Positions 6,973-15,400 of a stretch of 22,536 nucleotides of DNA are shown one piece after another. This DNA comes from CAZGXQ01 sp964530195 (GTDB lineage: Bacteria > Patescibacteriota > Minisyncoccia > Minisyncoccales > GBS-2): NCBI GenBank assembly GCA_964530195.1, contig CAZGXQ010000044.1:1-22536 (forward strand), written 5' to 3'. Numbering within the stretch: position 1 is the first letter of the stretch; each line of letters opens with the position of its first letter. The notes below the pieces were generated by a model that was given only the letters and a program-made list of their open reading frames with translations, made no database searches and was not told the origin of the DNA. Both the position numbers and the translations under genes were made by a program.

Positions 6973-6988
6973 GGGCCACTTTTTATTT
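6962..6988 (+). terminator. rho-independent terminator overlapping the HAD-like stop codon
   Basis: GTGGCC (6962-6967) pairs with GGCCAC (6974-6979) around the loop TCTAAG, followed by TTTTTATTT. The loop contains the TAA stop codon (6970-6972) of the upstream gene. Confidence 0.8.
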
Positions 6989-7015
6989 GACTTTTTTGAA
7001 TTTTTTTTCAAAAAT
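6987..7015 (+). promoter_or_regulatory. possible promoter of tRNA-Thr
   Basis: TTGACT (6987-6992), a 17-base spacer and AAAAAT (7010-7015), one base off the TAAAAT seen at other promoters here. Since a terminator precedes it, tRNA-Thr needs its own promoter, but this match is weak. Confidence 0.35.
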
Positions 7016-7025
7016 AAATTAATTA

Positions 7026-7097
7026 GCCAGGGTAGTTCAGTGGCAGAACGTTCCCTTGGTAAGGGAAAGGTCATGGGTTCAATTCCCATCCCTGGCT
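7026..7097 (+). tRNA. tRNA-Thr (anticodon GGT)
   Basis: A 72-base cloverleaf. The acceptor GCCAGGG pairs with CCCTGGC, the anticodon arm is TTCCC-TTGGTAA-GGGAA, the T arm is ATGGG-TTCAATT-CCCAT, and the D loop contains GG. CCA is not encoded. The rpmG ATG follows after only 7 bases. Confidence 0.96.
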
Positions 7098-7104
7098 CAA
7101 AAAC

Positions 7105-7263
7105 ATGGCAAAAAAGAAAAAACCATTCGTAAAACTTCAATGTTCAGTTTGCCAAAGGATAAATTATTACACCAAAAAGTCCAAAAAAGTGACAAAGAAA
7201 TTAGAATTGAAAAAATATTGCAAGTGGTGCAAAAAACACACTTTACATAAAGAAACAAAATAG
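7105..7263 (+). CDS. rpmG: 50S ribosomal protein L33
   Basis: Large-subunit zinc-ribbon protein of 52 residues, MAKKKKPFVKLQCSVC at the start. It has CSVC (13-16) and CKWC (39-42) as the metal-binding pairs, and NYYTKKSKK between them, typical of L33. It lies between tRNA-Thr and tRNA-Trp. rpmG next to tRNA-Trp is a common bacterial arrangement (rpmG-trnW-secE-nusG), but secE does not follow here. With only 7 bases between the tRNA 3' end and the ATG, tRNA processing would leave an almost leaderless mRNA. Confidence 0.95.
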   Translation: MAKKKKPFVKLQCSVCQRINYYTKKSKKVTKKLELKKYCKWCKKHTLHKETK

Positions 7264-7264
7264 G

Positions 7265-7292
7265 TTGATTTTCAAATTTTTCCTTGTAAAAT
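7265..7292 (+). promoter_or_regulatory. sigma-70-type promoter of tRNA-Trp
   Basis: TTGATT (7265-7270), a 16-base spacer and TAAAAT (7287-7292), the same boxes and spacing as the rpmF promoter. It begins one base after the rpmG stop codon. The predicted start is near 7299, just before the tRNA. Confidence 0.6.
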
Positions 7293-7301
7293 TGAAGAAA
7301 A

Positions 7302-7374
7302 GGGGGTATAAGCTCAATTGGCAAACTGAGGGACTCCAAATCCCTTATTCCAGGTTCGAATCCTGGTACCCCCG
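7302..7374 (+). tRNA. tRNA-Trp (anticodon CCA)
   Basis: A 73-base tRNA. The acceptor GGGGGTA pairs with TACCCCC, the anticodon arm is AGGGA-CTCCAAA-TCCCT, and the T arm is CCAGG-TTCGAAT-CCTGG. CCA is not encoded at the 3' end. The D stem is weak: AGCT against AACT leaves a C-A mismatch, and the D arm has one extra base, compensated by a 4-base variable loop. The anticodon reads UGG only, in line with UGA as stop. Confidence 0.93.
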
Positions 7375-7385
7375 CTCAAAATAAA

Positions 7386-7745
7386 ATGAATTTTTCAAAA
7401 TCAAAGTTTTTTTTGGGATTCATTTTAGCTTTTGTTTCTTTTAAAACATTTCTAGGAGCACTTTTTGGTTATCTCTTTACAAAATCTCTAGCTGGGAAAA
7501 AACCTGGGGAAAGGGGAAAAATAAGATCTTTAATAATTGAGTTTAAAAATTGGAAAATTCATCTTCATCATTGGTTTTTAGGAGCTTGCATTTTAGCTTT
7601 AAATTTCTATTTTCAAATTTTTCAATTTAATTCTTTAACCTTTGGATTTTTGAGTGGAGTAATTTTTCAAGGATTAACCTATCCTGATTGGTATAAAATT
7701 GTCACAAGAAAAACAAATCATGGATTTAATAGAAACCTTAATTGA
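7386..7745 (+). CDS. small membrane protein with HLHHW motif, function unknown
   Basis: I do not recognise a named family. The 119-residue product has three likely membrane segments (about 8-32, 62-80 and 83-99) and a basic loop between the first two (KSLAGKKPGERGKIR). A histidine cluster HLHHW (59-63) sits at the start of the second segment, and YPDWYKI (99-105) follows the third. The histidines could bind a metal or haem at the membrane face; this is speculation. It begins 11 bases after tRNA-Trp, without a Shine-Dalgarno sequence. Its last 26 bases overlap the start of pcm in another frame, so the two are probably translated together and lead the envelope run that ends with the macroglobulin. 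Confidence 0.7.
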   Translation: MNFSKSKFFLGFILAFVSFKTFLGALFGYLFTKSLAGKKPGERGKIRSLIIEFKNWKIHLHHWFLGACILALNFYFQIFQFNSLTFGFLSGVIFQGLTYPDWYKIVTRKTNHGFNRNLN

Positions 7746-8334
7746 GGAAGGTTGGTTGAAAACACCAAAAATCATCGAGGCTTTTAAAAGAATAAATAGA
7801 GCAGACTTTTTGCCAGAAGGAATGAAAAATTTAGCTCACCTAAACGAAGCTCTACCAATTGGTTTTGGGCAAACAATTTCTCAACCCTTGGTCGTAGCTT
7901 TTATGTTAGAACTTTTAGATCCTCAGCCAGGTGATAAAATTTTAGATATTGGGTCAGGTTCAGGCTGGACAACAGCGCTTTTAGCTGAAATTGTGGGAGA
8001 AAAAGGGAAGGTAATTGCTATTGAAGTTATTCCCGAGTTAAAAGAATTTGGAGAAAAAAATGTAGCTAAATATAATTTTGTTGAAAAAGGAATAGCCCAA
8101 TTTATTTGTAGTGATGGTTCTAAGGGTTGGGAAAAAGAGGCACCATTTGACAAAATTTTAGTTTCAGCTTCTGCAAAGTTTTGTTATCCTGCCTGGAAAG
8201 AACAATTAAAAGTTGGAGGGAAAATTGTAACTCCAATTGGAACATCAATTTGGCTTTTCAAAAAAAAATCAGAAAAAGATTTTGAAGAAATTGAATATCC
8301 AGGTTTTGTATTTGTTCCACTTGTTACAAAATAA
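7720..8334 (+). CDS. pcm: protein-L-isoaspartate O-methyltransferase
   Basis: Repairs damaged aspartyl/asparaginyl residues in aged proteins by methylating L-isoaspartate with S-adenosylmethionine. The 204-residue product shows the family order: IGFGQTISQPLVVAFMLELL (47-66), the SAM-binding loop LDIGSGSGWTTALLAE (75-90), an acidic residue closing the second strand (AIEVIPEL), and the late PFDKILVSASA strand. I chose ATG 7720, which gives a normal N-terminus. A TTG seven codons upstream is possible. It overlaps the membrane protein gene by 26 bases and ends one base before mltG, so it is in the same operon. Confidence 0.92.
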   Translation: MDLIETLIEEGWLKTPKIIEAFKRINRADFLPEGMKNLAHLNEALPIGFGQTISQPLVVAFMLELLDPQPGDKILDIGSGSGWTTALLAEIVGEKGKVIAIEVIPELKEFGEKNVAKYNFVEKGIAQFICSDGSKGWEKEAPFDKILVSASAKFCYPAWKEQLKVGGKIVTPIGTSIWLFKKKSEKDFEEIEYPGFVFVPLVTK

Positions 8335-8335
8335 A

Positions 8336-9340
8336 ATGATGAGAAAAAAATTTTTCATTTTTTCATTTTTTTTAGTGACGATTTTATTTTTTGCTGTATT
8401 TTTCTGGCAAGGAATTTATTTGCCAAAAGATAAAAATAGCCAAGAATACTTGACTTTTACAATAAGGAGAGGGGAAGGGGTAAAGACTATAGCTCAAAAT
8501 TTAGAAAAAGAAAAATTGATAAAATGGAGCTGGTTTTTTGTAATTTACAATTTTTTAACTTGTAATACCCCAAGACTTCAAGCAGGTACTTATCTTTTAT
8601 CTCCTTCAATGAATATTCCAGAAATTGTTGAAAAGTTTATAAAGGGGGAAGTTATAAAAGAAAAAATTACAATTTTGGAGGGCTGGAGCATAAAAGACAT
8701 CGCTGAGTATCTTGAGGAAAAAGGTATTTTGAAAAAAGAGGATTTTGAAAAATCAATAAAAAAAGATTTTTCTAACGAATTTGAATTTTTAAAAGAGAAA
8801 CCAAAAGATGCCTCTCTCGAAGGTTATCTTTTTCCGGATACTTATGAAGTGAAATTGGGGGAAAGCGCAGAGGAAATAATTAGAAAAATGTTGAAAAATT
8901 TTGATCGAAAAATCACTCCAGATTTAAGAGAAGAAATAAAAAAACAAAATAAGACAATTTTTGAAATTTTAATTTTAGCATCTTTATTAGAAAAAGAAGT
9001 TAAAACAAAAGAAGATAAAGAATTAGTGGCAGGAATTTTATGGAAAAGGTTAGAAAACAAAATGCCCCTCCAGGTTGATGCAACAATAACTTATATTACT
9101 GGAAAAAAAACCACAAAAATCTCAATAGAGGAAACTCAAATTGACCATCCATACAACACTTACAAATATTTAGGACTTCCCCCAGGCCCAATTTGTAATC
9201 CAGGACTTGAAAGTATTTTGGCAGCATTGTATCCTAAAAAAAGTGAGTACTGGTACTATTTATCAGCTCCGGACGGAAAAACGATTTTTAGCAAAACCTT
9301 ACAAGAACACAATATTGCTAAAGCAAAATACTTGGAGTAA
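8336..9340 (+). CDS. mltG: endolytic murein transglycosylase MltG
   Basis: Membrane-bound lytic transglycosylase that cuts nascent glycan strands and sets their length. The product has 334 residues. An N-terminal membrane anchor (about 6-28) is followed by a LysM-like region (IRRGEGVKTIAQNLEKEKLI, 43-62), then the YceG domain. The domain holds LEGYLFPDTY (161-170), catalytic Glu E219 in ASLLEKE, LQVDATITY (245-253), and YNTYKYLGLPPGPICNPG (273-290). All expected motifs are present. ATG 8336 lies one base after the pcm stop; a second ATG follows directly. It stands just before the macroglobulin gene and near pbpC, so this stretch concerns the cell wall. Confidence 0.95.
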   Translation: MMRKKFFIFSFFLVTILFFAVFFWQGIYLPKDKNSQEYLTFTIRRGEGVKTIAQNLEKEKLIKWSWFFVIYNFLTCNTPRLQAGTYLLSPSMNIPEIVEKFIKGEVIKEKITILEGWSIKDIAEYLEEKGILKKEDFEKSIKKDFSNEFEFLKEKPKDASLEGYLFPDTYEVKLGESAEEIIRKMLKNFDRKITPDLREEIKKQNKTIFEILILASLLEKEVKTKEDKELVAGILWKRLENKMPLQVDATITYITGKKTTKISIEETQIDHPYNTYKYLGLPPGPICNPGLESILAALYPKKSEYWYYLSAPDGKTIFSKTLQEHNIAKAKYLE

Positions 9341-9352
9341 AACAATTTAAAG

Positions 9353-9458
9353 ATGTATCATTTAAATTTAAAAAGTTTTTTTTCAAAAAATCTTAAAGAA
9401 AAAAGTTTTAATTTTAATTTTTCTCATAATTTTTGGAGGAATTTCTGGATTTTGCTTT
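9353..9458 (+). pseudogene. displaced signal-anchor segment of the alpha-2-macroglobulin gene (frame break at a T8 run)
   Basis: ATG 9353 lies 12 bases after mltG and starts MYHLNLKSFF in a frame that does not lead into the macroglobulin. After the run of eight T (9376-9383), the macroglobulin frame reads QKILKKK and then a hydrophobic stretch (codons 9405-9458: VLILIFLIIFGG and on) that joins the intact ORF at 9459. Losing one T would fuse both into a complete basic-plus-hydrophobic signal anchor. In the macroglobulin frame itself, no ATG, GTG or TTG exists between the stop at 9369 and TTG 9459. Confidence 0.6.
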
Positions 9459-12400
9459 TTGAAAAAAAGAGCTCAAAAGTTTCCATCTTATGTTGAAACC
9501 TATCGTTTAGTTCCCGAAAAAATTTCTCAATCTGCAATTATTAAAATTACTCTTCCCCCAGGTTTCGATAAAACTTTTGCTAAAAATCACATTAAATTTG
9601 AACCAGAAATAAAAGGGAAGTGGATAGAAAAAGAAAAATTTTTAGAGAATGCTATTTATTTTAAACCCGAAGAAAAATTAAAACTGAATCACTATTACCT
9701 CGTGAAATTAACTACTCCTGATGGCGGAGAAATAAAAGCTGATTTTTTAGCAGTGGAAGATCCAGAAATTGTTGCTATTTTTCCTCATGAAAATTCCGAA
9801 TCTCCAGAAGATACAGAAATTACAATTGTTTTTAACAGACCAATGGTACCTTTAACAACTTTAGGGTATCTGGAGGCAAAAAATCTACCTGTTGAGATTA
9901 CTCCCAAAACTGAAGGTCGGTTTAAGTGGATTTCAACAAATGTTTTGCAATTTATTCCAAAGGAAAGATTAATTCGTTCTTCAAATTACAAAGTCAAAAT
10001 AAATCCTGGTTTTGTATCAATGGACGGATTAGCAGTAAACGAAAAGGAAATTGAATTCCAAACAAGAAAATTAAGATATCTCGGAGCCACAGAAGGAGAA
10101 ATTCTTTACAATCAACCAATTTCAATTTACTTTAATCAGCCAGTGGATTTAGAAAAAACAAAAAATGAAATTGTTTTAATCAATAACGAAACGGGGGAAC
10201 AAATTCCTTTTATTGCCGAGTACAAAATTAAATCCAAAGAAGAAAGCGTTGAAAGAGAAATTTTTGGTTTTAGTTTTTTTAAAACTTTTTTAGCCAAAGT
10301 TTCATCGGTTTTTGGATTAAAAACAAATTCTAAAATATTCTCTTTAAAAGATGAAAGTGATTATTCAATAATTCAAATTTACCCAAAAGAAGATCGTTTT
10401 GGAAGAGAAAAACTGTGGGATTTTGAAAATAGCTATACACTAAAAATCGAAAAAGCATATCCACTAGAGGGAGATATTATTTTGGAAGAACCAAAAACAA
10501 TTAATTTTAATGTCACAGGAATTATTAAGAGTATTTGGGCAGAATCAGAAAGAACAGATTATGCGAGTCCTCAATTTTTCGATCATCAAGGGAAACTTTG
10601 GATAAGTTTTTATGAAGAAATTGATTTAGATAAAAGTAAAATCTCAGCTCCAAAATTAAAAGAAATCGGATATGGAGAAAAATGCAAACAAGAAAATGAA
10701 AATGTTTCTGAAAGTGGTATTTGCGAAAAAGTAAAAGATAAAAAAAGTATTTATTTAAAATTTCAAAGTGAAAAAATTGGCTTTGAAGAAAAATTGGAAG
10801 TCAATTTCGAAAAAATAGTAAATACTCATGGATTAACATTAAATAAAGAACCAATAAAAAAAGAGATTATTTCTTATCCTCAATTTAAAATTATTAAAAC
10901 TTTTCCCAAAAACAACGACAAAAACGCAAGTTTAGAAAAACTTGTAATTTGTAGCAATACTCCAATTTTAGTACCCCCAGAGGAAGACCTGGAAAAATAC
11001 TTTAATTCGAATTTAGATTACGAATTTAACTATTGGGGAAGGTCTTGGAAAGTTGAAAGAATAAGTGATTTTGAAACAGAAACTTGCGACATTGGACAAT
11101 TTCGCACTACTTTGAATTATAAATTGATCCCAAATAGTGATTATATTTTGAGTTTAAATTTAGAAGATGTTTTCGGTCAAACGCAAACGCTTTCAATAAA
11201 ATTTAAAACCGGAGAAATGCCAGAATATGCACTCAATTTCTATCATTTGCAGAGAGAATATAATGTTACAACTCCAGAAAAAACAAAGTTGACTTTTGCG
11301 ACAGAAAATATGGAATACGTGTTAGTAGATATTTGCAAATTAGAAGCTAAGGATTTTCTGTTTTATCTTTTAAATCCACCCAAATGGTATAAAGGGCCGG
11401 AGGTAATCACCAATTGCAGAGAAAGAATTAAGGATAAAATTGAATTGCCTAAAAAATATTGGGTTAAAAATTATTTTCAGTTAGATATTAAAAATTATTT
11501 TAAAAATCCTCTTGGGAATTATATTATTACTTTTTATCACCCAGATTACAAGGGGAGAATTTGGGAGAGAGAAGGAGAAATTTTAAAGCAAGTTTACGAA
11601 AGAAGTTATTTGAATGTCACAAATTTAGCGGTAGCTGAAAAAAGAATTTCTCCTGGAACGGAAGTTACCTGGTATTACGAAGATTCTTTAGAACCAGTAA
11701 GTCCAGAGAAATTAAAAGAACTTAAAAATCTTTACTGGATAATTGACTTAAGAAATTTTGAAGGAGTTTCTGAAGCTAAAATAGAGTTATATAAACAAGA
11801 GAATAAAAGCTTAATTCTTCTTAATTCCATTTATACTGATCAAAACGGTCTAGCATTTTCTAATCCCATTCCAAACCTGGAGGGAATAATAATTACCAAA
11901 GGGGAAGATAGCACTTTTTTAACTTATCAAAGTAGATTTGAATGGAACCCCTTGGCTTATTCTGCACGCAAAATTTATATTTATACAGACAAACCAATTT
12001 ATCGACCGGGACAAGAAGTTTTTATAAAAGGAATTCACCGCATAGGTTATGATGGAAATTATGAAATTGTCAGAGAAAAACCAGTTAATTTAAGTGTTTT
12101 TAATTCAAAAGGAGATGAAATTTTGAACCAAGATTTAGAAATTAATGAATTTGGAACCTTTCACACAAAATTGATTTTGTCAGAAGATGCTCCATTGGGT
12201 ACTTATAGGATTTGTGTAGAAGATTATTCTTGTAGTTATTTTGAGGTTCTAGAGTATGTCCCAGCTCCATTTCAAGTTAAGTTAAAAACCGATAAAGAAG
12301 AGTATGTTTCAAAAGACACTCTTAATTTAGAAGTAGAGGCAAGATATTATTTTGGTGTACCTCTAGAGAGTGGTGAGGTAGAATATACAATTAGTTCTCA

Positions 12401-15400
12401 AAATTATTATTTTGATAGATATCGAGATGGCTATTTTGATTTCGACAGTGAATGGTACTATGAACCTCCATATTATTTTGGTGAAAAATTTATTTTGAGG
12501 GGCAAAACGAATCTTTCTTCAGAGGGTAAAGCCAAGATTTCTCATGTTTTAGATTTTGAAAAGCTTTTCAAAGAAGACGAAAGAAAAAGCAAAATTATTG
12601 TTATTGATGTGACAGTTAAAAATAGTTTAGGGCAAAGCGTTTCTGCTCAAAAATCGTTTATTGTTCATGCAGGTGAATTTTATTTGGGTTTAAGAGCTGA
12701 CTCTCCTTTTTATGGAAAAAATGAAAAAATTAATCTAAAAGTAAAATCAGTTGATACTCAGGGAAAAGAAACAAGAGTTAGAGATATCAAATTCAGCCTT
12801 TATAAAGTTGATTGGATTTATTCAAAAAGACAAGAAGCTGGAGGAAATTATTCTTATAAATGGGAGAAAAAAAGAGAGTTAATAAAAAGTTTTAATTTTG
12901 ATACAGACGAAAGGGGAAATTATAATTTGGAACTTAAAATTGACAAAGAAGGAGAATATGAAGCAGAAATTAGTGCAAGGGATGCAAAGGGAAATTTAGT
13001 TTTTAGTAGTTACGATCTTTATATTTGGGGAGAAGGAAGAGTTTCAATTAGACCTACAACAGACACTCAATTAGAAATTGAAGCTGAAAAAACTGATTTA
13101 AAAATTGGAGAGGAGGGAAAAATTATTATTAAGTCTCCTTATCAAAAAGCAAAAGCTTTAATTTCAATTGAGCGAGGGAAAATTTTTGAATATCAAATTA
13201 AAAACATTAATGGAAATCTTTTTCCTTTTTCATTTGAAGCAAAAAGTGAATATTTGCCAAATGTTTTTGTTTCGGTTTTGCTAATTTCTCAAAAACCAGA
13301 TGTTAAATTTGGAAAAATTGAATTCCAAATAGATAGAAAGAAAAATGAACTCAACATTGAGGTTAAATCAAATAAGAAATTTTATTTACCCGGAGAGGAA
13401 GTAGTTTTAGAAATTTTAGTTAAAGATTGGACTGGAAAAGGAGTAGAAGCTGAGGTTTCGGTTGCTGTTGTTGATCTAAGTGTTTTAGCCTTAAAAGGAA
13501 ATCCCAAGAAAAATCCATTGATATTTTTCTATGGAGGATTTCCTTTAACTGTTTCCACTGCTTCAAATATAAAAAATATTTTGATTGAACCAAAAATTAT
13601 TACAAAAGGCGGGGGAGGAATGACTGAAGAAGCTTTAGCTTTAAGAAAAAGAGGAATTTTTAAAGAAACTGCCTTTTGGGAAGCGGTAGTAAGAACTAAT
13701 AAAGATGGAAAAGCCGAAGTGAGGTTTACTTTGCCTGATAATCTTACAACCTGGCAAACTGAAACAGTTGGAGTAACAAAAGATACAAAATTGGGTGTAA
13801 ATTATATTGAATTCTTAACAAAAAAAGAACTAATGGCAATTCCCTTCAAGCCAAGATTTGTTGTTCCAGGTGATGTGTTTTATGTTGGGGCTCAAATTTT
13901 TAATCAAACAAAAGAAACTCAAAAAGTGAAGGTTAAGCTTGAAACCCAAAGTTTAATTTTAGAAGAAAAAGAAAACGAAATTGAAATTAAAATTAAGCCA
14001 GAGAAATCAGAAACTGTTTATTTTAAAGTCAAAGCCCCACCTCAAATTAAAAAAGGAGAACATAAATTTTTGATTTCGGCTATTGCTGGAAATTTGCAAG
14101 ATATAGTTGAGCAATCAATTAAAATTACTCCAAACAACACTTATGAAGCAACCGCCAGCTCAAATTACACAAATTCTCAACTGTTTAAAGAATATGTATT
14201 TTTGCCAGAAAATATTGAAAAAGATAGGGGAGAGCTAACAGTAAAAACTTCAGCTACCTTGGCGGTTTTTCTTTCTGATGCCTTAAATTATCTTTTAGAA
14301 TTTCCCTATGGTTGTTCAGAACAAATTGCTTCAAGATTGAATGCAATCGCGATTATTAAAAGAGGATTAAAATTGCCAAACCTTGAAGAGAAATTTAAAT
14401 TAGAAAAAATCAAATATCAAGGAAAAGAATATACAATAGATGAAGTTGTGGAAATAGGGTTAAACGAACTTTATAATAATCAACAGTGGGATGGAGGATT
14501 TTCTTTTTGGAGAACTGGTCCTTCAAACTTCCATTTAACATTGCATGTTCTAAATACTTTTCACAATCTCTCTTTAGCAGGTTATTTGGTAAATCAAAAT
14601 TCAATTAAAAGAGCTATAGATTATGTTTACAAAGAAATTATATATCAAGACAAAAACGACATTATCTTAGCAGCTTACACGCTTTCTAACTTCGAAGATT
14701 TTGATCAAAAAAGTTTTCTGAAAAGAAAAATAATAGAGATTGTCAATGATGATTTATTCTTAAAAGATAAAATTAGCAATACCTCTTTACCGTACTTGGC
14801 AATATTATTAGAAAAAGGAAATTATGATAACCAATTAAAAAAGAAGGTTTTTGATGTGTTAGACAGTAGAATTAAAATTGATGGAAGAGGTGCGTTTTTG
14901 GGAATAGATAAACTTTTGAATTGGCAATATTTTGAAACTCCTATTAAAAATACTGCATTATACTTGAAAGCTCAAGTTGCAAGAAAATCTGAAAATAAAA
15001 TTATAGAAAAAGTTTTAAGATGGATTCTAAATAATAGAAAAAAGGATGGCTCCTGGGGCTCGACCCAAAACACTCTTTCAGTTATTGATGCTTTAACTGA
15101 CTACTTAGAATGGAAAGGAGAAACAAGATCAAATTTTACTTTAGAAATTTTAACTAATGAAAGGAGTGAAGGAAATTTTACCTTTAATTCAGAAACAATC
15201 TTTGAACAATTTAAAAAAGAAATCCCAATTCAAAATCTAAAATTTAACGAAACTAATCTTATTACATTCAAAAAAATAAATCATAACCGAGAAATTAACG
15301 CTTACTATTATGATCTTGTTTTAAAATATTATTTGCCTGCTGATCAAATTCCTCCAAAAGATGAGGGATTTACTATTCAAAGAGAGTTTTACAGATTAGA

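Noticed and set aside
6993..7014. Inverted repeat TTTTTGAA / TTCAAAAA before tRNA-Thr
   Set aside because: Almost purely A/T with a weak stem, following directly on a better terminator; not distinct from composition.
7699..7719. TTG start for pcm seven codons upstream
   Set aside because: ATG 7720 is a better codon and gives a normal N-terminus; TTG cannot be fully excluded.
9441..9461. Possible lipobox (SGFC) in the macroglobulin signal segment
   Set aside because: Phe precedes the Cys and Ser stands where Leu is expected, so it does not fit the lipobox consensus; a plain membrane anchor is more likely.
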